DNA of 64,000 nucleotides from Pipra filicauda. Lineage: Eukaryota; Chordata; Aves; Passeriformes; Pipridae. A program made the position numbers and the translations under genes. The number at the start of each line of letters is the position of its first letter. The stretch's first letter is position 1. Of this stretch, positions 12,267 to 24,165 are shown piece after piece. Location: positions 24,106 through 88,105 of the forward strand of contig NW_024104428.1 of assembly GCF_003945595.2 (NCBI RefSeq), in the 5' to 3' direction. Below the pieces are notes generated by a model. That model made no database searches and was not told where the DNA came from. It was given only the letters and a program-made list of their open reading frames with translations.

Positions 12267-15200
12267 CACTTAAAATATAGTTATCAATGATTTGTTTTCT
12301 AAATGGAAGGGAAAGGAAGAAATTTTCTGTAGAGACCTGAAGGAAGTGGAACAGTGCCCTTACTTTGGAAACCAACCACCCTACCAAAGGCTTCAAATGC
12401 AAAAAGATGCAAGAGAAACCAAGAAATAGTTGGGGGGGCGGGGGGGGGAGAAGCTTCAAAACACAGCACAAAACTTCATAATTCCTCCAAATGACAAGCA
12501 CAGGGCATTGTGTTTGGGCAAGGATGAGCAAGTGCACAAAACAGGATGGGAAAGTGGTCAAGAAACAACTTTACTGACCCGGGATTAGAGCAGATTACCA
12601 AATAAAACAAAACAAGATAACTCCCAAACCAAACCAAACGAACCCTGGGATATAGAAACAGAAAGTTTAACAGCCTCATACAGTAATTCTTCTGTTTTAT
12701 TCTGAATTGATAAAGACTGTGCTGGAATATGTAGTTTTTAGCATCTTATTTAAAAAACAGTGGAGGTATCTTAAAGAAGAGGTTTGACAATTATAACAGG
12801 TATAGAAAAAATTAATTATGAAGAACAATTGTCACCTTTCCTTACTTCTCTTCTTATGGACAACTTATTAAGTGTATTAAGTCTCCAGATACAGAAGGTT
12901 TTTGCCACACTGAGGCATTCTGGGAACAAAGGACAAGAAAAGTATGGATCCCTTATACTGGGTCAGAAACATGTTAGACATCTAAGATAATATAGGTAAG
13001 GGTCTATTGCAAACTTCCCCCGTAAAATGGAGATGAACTTCAGAGACAATAGTTAAAATTCTGTTATTAAAAGACATTAGTTTCCTCTATGAAGAATGGA
13101 GAGCAAATGTAAGTAATAAAATTATCAGAAGCACTTGAATTTAATAGAAAGTTAGCTTTGGGCATTCACCAAGAAAACCATGTTTTATGTTAAGATAATG
13201 CAGGCTTAAATATAATTTTGAAAGGTAAGCATAGCATGGACCTTAGAGAAAAACTGATCAAAAAAATGGTTCTGTTTTAAGATTATAACACAAGAGATTA
13301 TAGAATCAAGCTTATGATTTCAAAGAGGCAAATAGAGAAAGTCAGGGATTTCACCTGGACTGAAAACTCCAACAGCTAAATGGGAACTTAACCAAGTGCA
13401 CCCTGAGGTTGGGGATCAGTGGTGTTTCCCCATCTTCATATAAACTTAATACAGGACTAAACATGCTTACCTCCTAAAAGTGAAAAGGATTAAGATAGAA
13501 GAAATAAGGATAGAGCTACAAAGATCAGCAAAGGGAGAGCTTGAAGTGTGGGCACAACACAGGAATTGCTAGAAGTGGAGTCAGAAGCAAATTAGTAGAA
13601 ATAACACATAGTTCAGTAGAATATACTGGGGAAAAATGTAAAAGAATAGAAGTTAGTTTATCATGTAGTAGAGGAGTAAGTTTAAGATAAAAATTAACAC
13701 ACTCATATTCTAAGGCTGCAATAATATTCTGCCTCAATTTTCAATAAAGTAATTTGGAATGCAGGTCAAGTAGTTAGCAAGATGAGGAGTCATTACATGT
13801 AATAGAGAAGCATATTGCCAAAATTTACCCCTAATACAGTCACATCAGAAGAGCTAAGTCCTTTCTTCCCCAAAATGCCGACAGATTGTATCCTTGAAAT
13901 GCAGGTCCTGTGAGAAGGGTTTTAGAGGTCAGTTAGATCAGGGTTTTTTTGCTTTAAAAGATGTCAAACTAAGGCAGCTGAAGATTAACAAAGACCACAA
14001 TGACACCTGTACATTAAAGGGACAGTAATATTCAAGAGCTATGAAAAAGTCTTGGAGGAGATAATGAGAAACAGATATAAACAAGAAAAAGGGAGAAAAT
14101 GCAGCCTGCATTCAGCAAAGGTGTCTTTGATAAGCAACTTCTATTTTATTAAGATAGCAGTTTTACCAGCAAAGGAGTTCTTTCAATCCAAAATAGTCTT
14201 AGCCCATTTGATCTGGTCTAACACGCACAAAATGTATAAAAGATACATTTTCCCCACATTTTATTAAAAGAAAAAAATTGTAGAGCAGGTTAAGATCCGG
14301 CTAAGGGAAAAACAATATTACAATTTGCTGACAGGGAAACTGTTGGTATGGAGGTAAGTACAGGAGTTTAACTCCACAAAAATGGGTACTAAGTATTTAA
14401 TTAAAGGTGGTGGCACAAAAATGCAAGTTTATCAAAGTGTAATGGATGAAATGGTTGTACATTGGCAGATGCAAAATGGCCTGAGGAAACTTGAGGACTG
14501 ATGTAAGTGAAATGAAATAGAATATGAAATCAAAGATCATTCATTTAGCATTTGAGCAGAATATTTCCTACAATTCCACGCTCATGAATCAAAACAGGCC
14601 AAGAGGGAGGAAGCCTTACAGAATGATGAATCCACTAGTGATGTATCACTGTGAAAGGACAAATATGACATATCAGGCTACATTTTCCACAGAAATACGA
14701 AAGCTCAAAACACTGTTCAGCTCTTCACTACAGATATAAACCACCTGAACCACGAGCAAATTAATCCAAAGCAAAACATGGCTGTAAACCACTTGGACCC
14801 TGGCACTATAATCAGAAAAACTGTAGAACAGAGTGATTCATTAGGCCTCCTAAGGTGAAATGGTTGCTGTCTATCCTGATGAAGTAAAACCACCAGGGAA
14901 GTAGGAAATTCATTTAACCTAAGGAACAACATCACCCAATTAGTTTCAGTAGACCCTTAATTAATTTTGACCAGAAATATTAAAATGGTCAAAACACAAG
15001 GAAAGTGATATTCTGGTGCAGGTATTTATCAAAAGCATCCAGGACAGGAAATCACAGTAGTATAGTTCAGAAAAAGAGATAAATGAATTCTCATGGCAGA
15101 AAAAAAAATAGATCTCTTTATCTAAGTACTCTTTTAGAGTACATTTTTGGAATAAGAAGCTGTGCACTTTTGTACTTAGAGCAGCCAGCATAGTTGTGAA

Positions 15201-15792
15201 AGGTTCTCTGAGTGACTCCAAGTTTTATAGGTTAATTTTGATTTGGGAGTTGGGTCAATATTCTGTTCAGGGTTGTTTTTCTTTTCTTCTCCATCTTAAA
15301 TATGATTCACTTATTGCTAACATGTGCTGTGTCTGACTAGCAGGAGGAAACATTTCTGCCTGTGAAGCACAGGATAAAAAAAAAATACAGCTGGCTTGTG
15401 TATACACTTGAAAAAAAAATGCTCTTGCTGTTTTTACTCCTTTAGAAGTGTTGGGCAGCTTGTACTATTAATGCCATATCATTCTTTGAAGGCAGATTCT
15501 GATATCTGTGCCAGGAGAAGAAATAACTTTCATCTTTTAAAAGAATTAGTTGCTGGTGTAAGAGGTCATTACAACATTTTCCTGTGAATCATGAGCTGGA
15601 TAATAAAGCCAATAGTCTAACAAGACTTCGCATCCCACTATTGCCCTGGGACTCTGAAGAATGCACATTGAAAAACTCAAATGCAAATTATCTGTGACTG
15701 CACTCCCCACAATTGCTGTTGTTAAAAGCAAACAGTCAGTAAAATTCCAGAGATAGATAGAAATGCTTATCAGATTAACGAGAGTGACGCAC
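12267..15792. other. unique AT-rich sequence, no gene recognised
   Basis: The stretch opens with ordinary sequence and a G-tract, then about 3 kb of purine-rich, AT-rich DNA (especially 12,700-14,500). No repeat family, RNA gene or convincing exon was seen. Frames of 60-86 codons occur on both strands with no recognisable product. Confidence 0.6.
12432..12448. repeat. G-tract interrupted by one C
   Basis: Seven G, one C and about nine G are followed by AG. A single interrupted run is only part of what an intramolecular G-quadruplex needs, though slipped guanines inside one long run can form one. It is also likely to be a sequencing or length-variation hotspot. Confidence 0.85.
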
Positions 15793-15810
15793 AAAAAAAA
15801 AAAAAAAAAA
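15793..15810. repeat. A18 homopolymer
   Basis: This is a run of 18 A. No polyadenylation signal sits closely upstream, no target-site duplication is evident, and the upstream sequence does not resemble a known mRNA, so I do not call a processed pseudogene. Confidence 0.9.
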
Positions 15811-15973
15811 GAAACTGACTGGATAGCACACTTTTTTCAATTATATTTTTATATAACTGGTGCAATCAAAAGTATTTATATCACTTTACCCTCATAGCCT
15901 GCAAAGTCACAGTGGAGCTGTCTTGGGCCCTAGAAATTGTGTGCTAGAAGGTTTACCTATACATGCAAGCATT

Positions 15974-15997
15974 CAACTACACAATGTCGTGTAGTTG
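15974..15997. repeat. perfect 9-bp hairpin with 6-nt loop
   Basis: CAACTACAC (15974-15982) is followed by the loop AATGTC and then its exact reverse complement GTGTAGTTG (15989-15997). The surroundings show no coding or transcriptional signal. The arms are short, so it could be chance in a 64 kb window, although perfect 9-bp arms with a tight loop are uncommon. Confidence 0.85.
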
Positions 15998-16320
15998 CCC
16001 TCCAGACAAAAATTCTGAGATATCACCACGTGACACAAATGATCAACCCCAGCAGAAGACAAAGTCCAGTCCAGGGCTGAAGCTGTGGTAAAATGTATTT
16101 GTGAGGCACAAGGTCAATTGATAATTATTGCACATTTGGGAGGTGATATAACTAAGATAATCAAGAAGTCATCAAAATAATAAGTACCAAAAATAATAAG
16201 TATCAAACCTGATTTTTTTTGAAAAAAGTAAATGTACAAACAACACTCAACCCCTCACACCCCCATGTTTTCTTTGTGTTCTCAACATACAGATATAGAT
16301 ACTGGTTGAAGTCAGCAATG
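15998..16320. other. unique sequence, nothing recognised
   Basis: This is ordinary AT-rich sequence. It includes a local direct duplication around 16175-16205 (AATAATAAGTACCAAAAATAATAAGTATCAA) and then the start of the CR1 fragment that follows. No gene is seen. Confidence 0.55.
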
Positions 16321-16435
16321 TTGATTAAACACAGGAACAGGTTGCCCAGAGATAAGGAGGGATTTTCAACACCGAAGATATTCCCAACCCACCTGGTCAA
16401 GACTCTGAGTGATTTGAGCTCACCTCAAATTTAGA
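16321..16435 (+). mobile_element. CR1 LINE 3'-end fragment, diverged
   Basis: The string from TGATTAAACACAGG through GAACAGGTTGCCCAGAGA and on to a diverged tail matches my knowledge of the conserved end of CR1 ORF2 (the codons for a His-Trp-Asn-Arg-Leu-Pro-like stretch). In that stretch, GGAACAGGTTGCCCAGAGAG is a hallmark. The fragment is heavily mutated, lacks the usual 3' tail repeats, and keeps only about 115 bp. The short length limits confidence; a repeat-library search would settle it. Confidence 0.55.
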
Positions 16436-17474
16436 TGCAGCCAAGTCAGCAGGAAGCCTGGAGTTATGCCCAGACATTATTACTGTCACTCAGCAATGTC
16501 ATTTGAGGAAGATCCCTGCCAAGGGGTCTACCAGGGATGCCTCCTGCTCCTCTGCACCGTGGGATGACACCTCCACCTCCGAGTATCTGCAAGGACTACC
16601 TTTCTTTCCCTGACTTCACCAGGAACTTTCACATCTCTTTCCCCCCCACACTCTGCAAATTAACCTATGTTTGTGACTTTATCATGGGTGCCACAATCCC
16701 TTAATCCAAAATGTTAAGGAGATGACTAAAATCACCAAGGCTGCCTGGGAAAAAAAAACCCTCATAAATGTGGCCATGTATATGCTGTAGGAAAATCCTG
16801 GATAGGAGTCACAGGCAAGGTCAGCCTATCCTTCTTTCTTCTGATAATGATTTGTTGTATCATGAGTAAACCTACAATACACAAGAGCATTTTTTCTTGG
16901 CAAAATGCTTTACGTGTGAGCCATTAGAAACAGAATCACCGCAGTGGAAAATAGGAGCATCAGTTGGTCTTCCTCTGTGGACAAAAAAAAATCATTTTTC
17001 AATTTAAGTTCAACCTTGTCTTCTTTCAAAATTACTTTTTAATGTTGATAATATTTCCATCATTTAAGATATTTTTTAGTAATTCCAGATTACTAAATAT
17101 CCTACCATACCATGGCAAACCTTTCCAAAAATCCTTAGCAATTAATTGGCAATTTTTAAAAAAGTCTACATCTCAGGCACCAGCATTTTCTGAAGTCAAA
17201 GCCCAAGCTGATGTATTTGGAGTACAAGGAGGAAGACCAGAACCTTGCTTGGATGGGCTGGTTGAGTAGTGTGATCCATTGTTTCCCTAATAACACAGGA
17301 CTGATGTTTTAAACAAAGTGGGTTTGTGCCAGATAAGGGTACAATAAGAGGCTGATAATAAGCAGATCCTGAGGAGGTGGGATAATGCTTTTAATCATGC
17401 CAATCTCCTTCCTTCCAGTAAGGCACAACTGCATTGGACAGTGTAAAACTCCCCTGTAGGGGAGGTATCAGGGC
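16436..17474. other. unique sequence between CR1 fragments
   Basis: No gene or repeat is recognised. A frame of 101 codons on the plus strand (16964-17269) is Phe/Ile/Lys-rich from AT-rich DNA and has no family resemblance. Confidence 0.55.
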
Positions 17475-18190
17475 ATTCCCACACAAGCCTGAAGGAATAT
17501 AACTCTTGACCAACCTGACTGCTTTCTGTGTTAAGACAGCTGCTTGGATGGATGAGGGAAGAGCAGTAGATGTCTACCTGGACTTCAGTGAGACTTTCAA
17601 CAATATCTCTCACAATATCCTCAAAATTCAGGAAGTGTGGACTGGATGAGTGGACAGTGAGGTGAATTGAGAACTGCTTGAACAGGAGATCCCAAAGTGT
17701 CATGGCCAGTGACACTGAGTCAAGTTGCAGGAGACCTGTCACTAGTGGTGTTCCCCAAGGTTCAATCTTGGGCCCAGTATTGTTTAACTTATTCACCAGT
17801 GATTTGGATGAAGGGGAAGAGGCCTCCTCAGCAAGTTTATTGATGACACAAAGCTGGGAAGAGTGGCTGATACCCCAGGGTGCTGTGCAGCCCTTCAGAG
17901 GGACCTCAGCAAGTTGGAGAGATGGGCAGAGAACCATCTGAAGATCAACAACAGACAATTCAGGGTCCTGCACCTGGGGAGGAATAACCCCAGGCACCAG
18001 TACAGGCTGGGGAACAACCTGCTGGAAAGCAGCTCCGCAGAGAAGGACCTGGGGGTCCTGATAGACACCAAGTTGTTCATTAGCCAGCAGTGTGTCCTGA
18101 GGGCCAAGGCAGCCAGGGATGCATTAGGAAGAGCGTTGCCAGCAGGTCAAGGGAGGGAGGTCTCCATTTGCCATAGCCTGTTTGAGTACT
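17475..18190 (+). mobile_element. CR1 LINE fragment, 5'- and 3'-truncated
   Basis: About 700 bp match the reverse-transcriptase half of a chicken-repeat-1 (CR1) non-LTR retrotransposon at the DNA and codon level. The match runs from the GACCAACCTGA segment near 17500, through the catalytic-domain motifs, to the AKAARDALGRALPAG region near 18150. It ends in ordinary sequence without the ORF2 end, 3' UTR or ATTCTATG-like tail. CR1 elements copy themselves by target-primed reverse transcription from the 3' end, so loss of the 3' end implies later deletion or interruption. The element is on the same strand as the other CR1 pieces here. Confidence 0.93.
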
Positions 18191-18195
18191 CATAG
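17572..18195 (+). pseudogene. CR1 ORF2 reverse-transcriptase remnant, frameshifted
   Basis: Translated pieces show reverse-transcriptase motifs in order. Motif A-like VYLDFSETFNNISH is at 17572-17613; the usual AFD aspartate reads as Asn, so a catalytic residue is lost. Motif [17 protein letters not shown], is at about 17747-17794. Motif C, FIDDTKLG, is at 17836-17859, with the Asp pair kept. The thumb-like stretch [13 protein letters not shown] and onward follows, to about 18150. Motif A and C are in one frame and motif B in another, so at least two frameshifts occurred, and an in-frame stop lies near 17640. It cannot make an active enzyme. The longer minus-strand open frame across 17395-17997 is an antisense shadow. 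Confidence 0.9.
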
Positions 18196-20470
18196 ACAAT
18201 GCAAACAGAGCTGTCTACCCATGCAGAATTGTAATTTTAGCCATCTCTTTTTTTTTTTCAGTTATTCCATGTCCTAAATTCTGTCTCCCAACTTTTCCCT
18301 CTTAGTTCACAAATGCCCTGTGAGCTGTGCCTCACTAGAGCTTCCAAAACAAAGGGATAGCAGAAAAGGGCCATCTCTTTCAAACCAAAGAGGGAGAGCA
18401 AGAGTGCACACTTCTGTTAACTCAAACAAACCACCCTGAAGGTTAAAGGAGTCCTTTCCTATTCAAGATCAGAAGACAAGCCAGCACATCTGGCTCTCAG
18501 GGCATTTTCCTACAGTTATAGTCCAAATAAATGCTGAGCATTGGAGCACATTGTCACCCCAGAGAAGAGAGTGCCCCAGATTTGCAAGCTTTTTTTTTTT
18601 CCCTTTTGCTCACATCAGTAAGCTTTTTTTTTTTTTCCCTAGTGGATTTGATAAAGTCTCAAAATAAATAAATTTTTAGTTGCTAATGTGTTAATTATGA
18701 AGCACTGATCTTTCTTCCCTTATGTTTTTGCTCAGGTAGTGAAGTAGGTGAGAAAACAGCGATTCTAACCCAAGGCACGCTTTATCTTGAGGAAAACGAA
18801 ATCTGGAAAATGGAATTCTTCCTTATATGGAATTATGAATCCATGGCCAGCTCTCATAGTTTCATCCTCTTTGCAAGTACCATTCTTGCAATGGTGCAAA
18901 GTGCTGAGACTCAGCTCCTCCCAGGCAGAACATCACAAGTTTTGCTGACTGATATTTCCATCGCTTCTCGCTTTGATGCGGATGCCTCGTTGAATAACAT
19001 TTTCATTTTGTCTAGAACTATGGCAACCTGGGCAGCTGCCAGAAGGCAGCTTTGGTTGACAACTCAAAAGAGTGATTCTCAGGCAAAACAATTAGTGGTA
19101 ACTGTTCTTTTCCAGGGAGGCAGACTTTTTGGCAAATCGCTCAACTAAGTCAGAGAATTCAGACAAGGAGAAATCCAGCCTGCTTTGCCCAAAGGAAGGA
19201 ATGCAGATTTTTATAGCATGGAAGGAGGAATTCTTTTGGTTTCTCACTATAGCTCCAAATACCAAAGCTGTCTGTGGCCTGCCCTGAAGGTGCTCCATGT
19301 GGCAGGGTAGACACCATCAGGGCTATTCAGGGTGTCACAATGTCACAAGCTGCCCACAGAAGAAGCAGCACTGAAGCTTTTCTGTGGGTGCATCAGCCTT
19401 GCAGTGCCAGACCTGCTGCTTCTCAGGCCTGGTGCTTGCCCACCCAGGCACACCAGCTTGCCTGGTTAGGTGATGTATCCCTGCCCTCTGCTGCAGGGAA
19501 GCACCCACAGCAGCCTGAAGGCTCCTGCACAGGGTGTGCTGCCAAAAAGTCAAGCCCATCCTTCAGGGGTCTGTTTTGGAGGCAGAGCCCCTCACCTGGC
19601 AGTTCCAACCCAGGACAGAGCTCAGAGCAAGTGCTACTTCAGCAAGCTCTGAACTGCCTACACTCCTACAGAGCCTTTCCAACAACCCCACTCTCTCCCC
19701 CCACTCTGTGTCGTCAAACAGCCTTTCTAGGCACTGGCCTCTCATTCCTGCAGTGCTGCCAGCCACAACCAGGAAAACTGCTTTACTCATTAGTAGCACA
19801 GTAGCAATTGCAGGTGAAATCCTTCCAGAGAATTTGTTTAAATCATGCCTGGAGAGTGGCTGAAATTGGTTGTGAATTGCTGAGCTTAAGCCCAGGCTTT
19901 CCTTACATCCCTGCTTGATTTGCAAATTGCTTTTTGCTCCTACTTTCCCCTCCTCACGTGTCCCCTCCATATATATTAGCAATTTGCAGCTTTTCCATGA
20001 ACAACACTGAGAGGCAGTGCCCATTTGTAAGTACCTCCTTGCTCTATGTGTAACAGCCTTGCCAAAGATACCAATGTGTTACATTTTTTTAATCTGATCA
20101 CTGCTTTTTGAAATATTTCAAACCTGTAGTTTTTTTATTGGTATCTTTTGTTAGCTACATATTAGATAGACGTTCAATATCTATTCTCTCTAGAAATGTG
20201 TTTACAAGCACAGCCCAGACTTACAGGGCAGTTTAAACAAGCTGTAAGGAAAAACAATTAAGAGGATTCTGTCCCTGGGGAGTTTGCAGTGCAAGTCATA
20301 TACAAACAGTGTTGGTTTATTTAGAGCTAGGATACAGAAATCTAATGCTGCTTAATAGGACCAGCATGCACAGAAAAACTTTTTGCTGACAATATGTCCA
20401 TTCAAATTATCCTTTTTAAACGAGGAGGAATTTCATTTCCCCTCCTATATTTTTAATTTAATCGTCTGCA
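18191..20470. other. unique sequence with a GC-richer ORF-bearing block
   Basis: Most is unremarkable. Between about 19270 and 19800 the base composition rises in GC, and long frames are open on both strands and several phases (176 codons plus strand 19274-19804, 153 codons minus strand 19563-20024). The products are Ser/Pro/Gln/Cys-rich with no domain I recognise. This is most simply explained by composition, but it could also be an unrecognised old repeat. Confidence 0.5.
18586..18640. repeat. duplicated AAGCTT-T(n)-CCCT motif
   Basis: Two copies of AGC followed by 11 and 13 T and then CCCT lie 32-36 bases apart (T runs at 18590-18600 and 18624-18636). The pattern suggests a small local duplication around a T-run. 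No function is apparent. Confidence 0.75.
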
Positions 20471-21060
20471 TAATTTTACTTCCACAATACCCAGTAACAG
20501 CTAATAGTGCTATGTGCTTTCCATTTGTTTTTGCTTCCTGCTGTTGAATGAGCAACCCGTGTTTACAGATTAGCAGCAGTTGTAAAGTGCCCTGACTTTC
20601 TCTCCCGTTTCAAAGTTATGAGTGAGAAGCACATTATATTGGTTGCTCTGGCATTTTTGGAGTAGCTTAGGCATTCACAGTGCAAACCACTGTTATTCAT
20701 ACTGTTATAATTCCTCTGCAGTTAAGTCATTACTAGCAATCAGAGCAGGCTTGTAGTACAATTCCTTATTTGGGAATGTCATGTGAGATGCCCAGAGCAA
20801 TATGAAAAAATAAAGGCCAACTTGTCTGGCTGTGGAGGGATTTATGGCAGGCCCACTGGCAGAGATCTGCTGGGAAGTATTAAGAGCTCCTGCTTAGCTG
20901 ATCATATAAACACCCAAGCCAGCAGGTGCATTACATTTGTACACTATCTTTTTCCTTCAGGTGCAGTATTAAAAATCCTGTCATCACAGCATGTTTATAG
21001 AAACGTGAATTATAGTGGCCTTTTCCTGCAGATGGTTGAGCTGAAGTTTTTCTTTAGGTA
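20471..21060. promoter_or_regulatory. possible conserved non-coding block (texture only)
   Basis: This stretch has balanced, high-complexity sequence free of simple repeats, with many short transcription-factor-like words (for example CAGCTG-like, TTTGTTTTTG and TGATCATATAAACA near 20900). I chose it because it resembles vertebrate conserved non-coding elements in texture. I cannot measure conservation, and any part of the window could look like this by chance. A frame of 92 codons (20783-21061) lies within it but has no recognisable product. Confidence 0.15.
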
Positions 21061-23570
21061 AACGTGAAATTCATTTAAAATCACATTTTTTTGTTCTGCT
21101 CTTTAACAAATGGTAATATTGCTAAGAAAAATTCTGTTTCACACAACATTTTTCTTTTAGTAAGAAAGAAGCCCCTTTTAAAGCAGAAACATCTGATTAG
21201 TAGTTCCTAAAGACAACATCTGAGATGTTTATTTCCAAGCAGCTGCACTCAAACCAGACTCCCTCCTTTCCAAAATATGGACATCTCACCCAAATGTGAA
21301 AATTTGGTCAAGTAGCTTTACATTTGACTCAAACCCATAAGTTTTATTGTTTGTAAATGTCCATATTTTTTTAATGTGCAGAACATTTGATCAGATTAAA
21401 ATGTGATCTACTTCATAATAATCATACCCTAGGGAAAGCCAAGACTGAAGTTAATGAATGAAATTATATGTAATAATTGAATTATTAGGAATAACTTGCA
21501 ACTTGCTATTTTACATGAGAAAAATTCACTCACCCTGTGTTAATGCAACTATCTGCTTGGACAGTCAGAGAATCATAGCCAGGAAATGGATAAATTAATG
21601 TTTTATATGTAATTTTAGCTTAGCTCTCCATCTCCAGTGCTTGAATACTGAGACTTTAATTGCACAATCACATTCTCTTCTGCTCTCCACAGCAGCCCTA
21701 TGTAATACATAACTATTTTCTACTGTAATGCTTGATGAGTCATTACTGTAGAAGAAACTGAGCATGTTTGGGAGCATGTGTGTTTAATGGAACTATAATC
21801 AAGTCAGGAAAATTCTCTCTTCCTGTAGTCTCCTTTTATGGAACTCAGAACAACAAAACAGAACAAAAGTTTAGGAGAGGAAGGAAGGATGATCCAGTCT
21901 AAAATCCAGTCTGTTCAGCCACTGGGGCCCTGCTGGAAGCTGAGTTAAGGCACTTAAGGTGAAGTTTTACAACATGGATGCTTTCTTCTTGCTTTTAAAC
22001 AAGTGGCAGTATTGCTAAAAGAAGGTCTGCTTCAGAAAATCATTATCTGTCATGAAACAAATATCCTCTTTCTGTAATAGAAATAGCCTCACTTCATGTA
22101 CATTTTTTGCTTCAATATGTCATCACCTCTCTTGCCCTCATCCTAGCTATTTTTTGAATCCCATTGGCAGAAAATTAATCAGTGAGCAAGAAGAACACAT
22201 TTCCACCAGTTTAGAGAGCAGAATCATCACCTACACACCTCAGGGTGTGAGATGGATCCCAGTACCAGTCCAAGGGAAGTGAGGAGATGATCTTTACACT
22301 GCAGCAAGCTACCAGGTGGCCAAATTTGGTACCCTATTTTCACTTTCTGGGCCTCGTATCACCACCTGTCAACATAAGTATGACAGCATTCATTACTTCA
22401 TGGGGATGTTCCAGGGGTAAACACGCCACAGGTTGCAAGGCACTTGCTACAAAAACAAGGGCTTTACATAAGCAGTGGACAAATCTGTTTGCTGCAGTGG
22501 TATATTCTCGTACTACAGAGGGAGAGGTTGCACCTAAGTGTCTTAAAATGAAAACTAACCTCTTTGGTAAAATACTTTATCGTGACACTGCTGGTGTTCT
22601 ATCACTGTGTAGTTTTTCCTCTATCTGGAAGATTTAGCATTGGTAACAAGTGAGAGGTTTGCACATGTAGCACTGCTCAGGGTTTAATTTTCAGAGACGA
22701 AAAGCACCTCTGACTAAAGAACTTGGTAGAAGCAAAATCTTTGTCAAGTCATATGTGTTGTTCTAGAGGCCTCCTCACCTAGCACCATCTTAAGCATGTT
22801 TTTCCTCCTCCCCCCAAAAAAAGTCATCTTGCCACTTAGCATTTGCGTTGCAGCAAAGCAGACACTGTCTTGTTCTGTAACCTCATATGTTATGCTGATT
22901 GCTCTCAATCCATGATCTGCTCACCAGCTGCTCCTGGGGCAGGAGGGCCCTTAGGAGGAGGCTCAGGGCTCTGCAAGGGCTGCACCACTGCCTGACTTTC
23001 CTCATTTCGAGCAAGATCTCCCAATCCTGTGTGGCTGGAAGAGCCCCCATTGTGCTCTAGCACACAGGGCATCAGTTGCAGAGGAAAAAGCCAGCTGAGA
23101 TCTCGGCAAAGACTACAGCAAACTGGAGAGAAATAACTCAAATACACTCCAGTGTGAGTCCCACTGTCAGTGCCAGCTGAAGCAGTGATTTTGATGGCAG
23201 TGGAAGCCCTACATGTGGTGATTACTAGCTTCTAACAGGACTCTGTGTCTGCAAATGCTCAAATTCTCTAACCTAGAGGATTTCAAGTGTATGGAGGTAT
23301 TGAATGGGAGTATAGGACTGGTGAGTCTTTATGAGTTTGAGAAGCCTCTGTGTAAGAGCTGATCTTCCTTACCCAAGAGACTTGCAGGCGTGAGGATGGT
23401 GTAGTGTGACCTCAGCCTGTTCCTTCTCTCACAGACCTTGCGTGATAAGTCAGGCCAACATGGTTCAGTGACCTGGCAAGCATGTTGGATCTTTAATCAG
23501 CTGTCTCTAGATCACATCTGCTAGAAATCGTCAGACTGATCTATATTGTCAGACCTGATCTTCTCCTGGC
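21061..23570. other. unique sequence, no gene recognised
   Basis: This is AT-rich DNA with frames of up to 116 codons (22287-22637), none familiar. Sequence at about 21568-21583 (AGAGAATCATAGCC) faintly resembles the reversed end of a CR1 element, but the match is too short to call. A GC-richer patch at 22910-23050 is also unassigned. Confidence 0.55.
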
Positions 23571-24165
23571 AGATAAGGACTTGGGGATGCTGGTCAACAG
23601 CAACTGAACATGAGCCAGCATGTGCCCAGGTGGCCAGGAAGGCCAATGGCATCCTGACCTGTATCAGGAAGAGAGTGACCAGCAGGACCAAGGCAGTGAT
23701 TGTCCCCCTGTACTCGGCACTGGTGAGGCCACGTCACATCCTATGTTCAGTTTTGGGCTCCTCACTCCAAGAATGACATTGAGGCGCTGGAGCGTGTCCA
23801 GAGAAGGGCAACAGAGCTGGTGAAGGGTCTGGAGCACAAGTCTGATGAGGAGCAGCTGAGGGAGCTGGGGCAGTTTAGCCTGGAGAAAAGGAGGCTCAGG
23901 GGTGACCTGATCACTCTCTACAATGCCCTGAGAGGAGGGTGTGGCAAGGTGGGTGTCCCTCTCTTCTCCCAGGTAACAAGCAATAGGCCAAGAGGAAACA
24001 GTCTCAAGTTGCACCAAGGGGAGGTCTAGATTGGATAGAAGGAAAAATTCTTTCACTAAAAGAGTGGTCAGGCATTGGAATGGGCTGACAAAGGAAGTGA
24101 TTGAGTCACCAGCCCTGGAAGTGTCCAAAAAATGTGTGGATGTGGCACTTGGGGACATGGCTTAG
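23571..24165 (+). pseudogene. CR1 ORF2 C-terminal remnant, frameshifted
   Basis: The conserved CR1 C-terminal region is readable in three successive frames. [20 protein letters not shown] then [12 protein letters not shown] is at about 23630-23735, in the first frame. [20 protein letters not shown] then [17 protein letters not shown] follows at about 23845-24010, in the second. [17 protein letters not shown] and then VDVALGDMA, ending at a stop at 24163-24165, is in the third. The final stop sits where CR1 ORF2 normally ends. At least two frameshifts and an early stop show that it is dead. Confidence 0.92.

Noticed and set aside
12064..12561. 165-codon minus-strand frame
   Set aside because: Its Phe/Cys/Leu/Val/Trp-rich body is the translation of the complement of the A/C-only tract.
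15600..15810. Possible processed pseudogene ending in A18
   Set aside because: No recognisable coding body, no close AATAAA upstream of the run and no target-site duplication.
17395..17997. 200-codon minus-strand frame, the longest in the window
   Set aside because: It is antisense to the CR1 reverse-transcriptase remnant; the sense strand carries the recognisable motifs.
21560..21600. Possible reversed CR1 end (AGAGAATCATAGCC)
   Set aside because: Similarity is about a dozen bases only, with no continuation into CR1 sequence.
23664..24158. 164-codon minus-strand frame
   Set aside because: It is antisense to the CR1 ORF2 C-terminal remnant.
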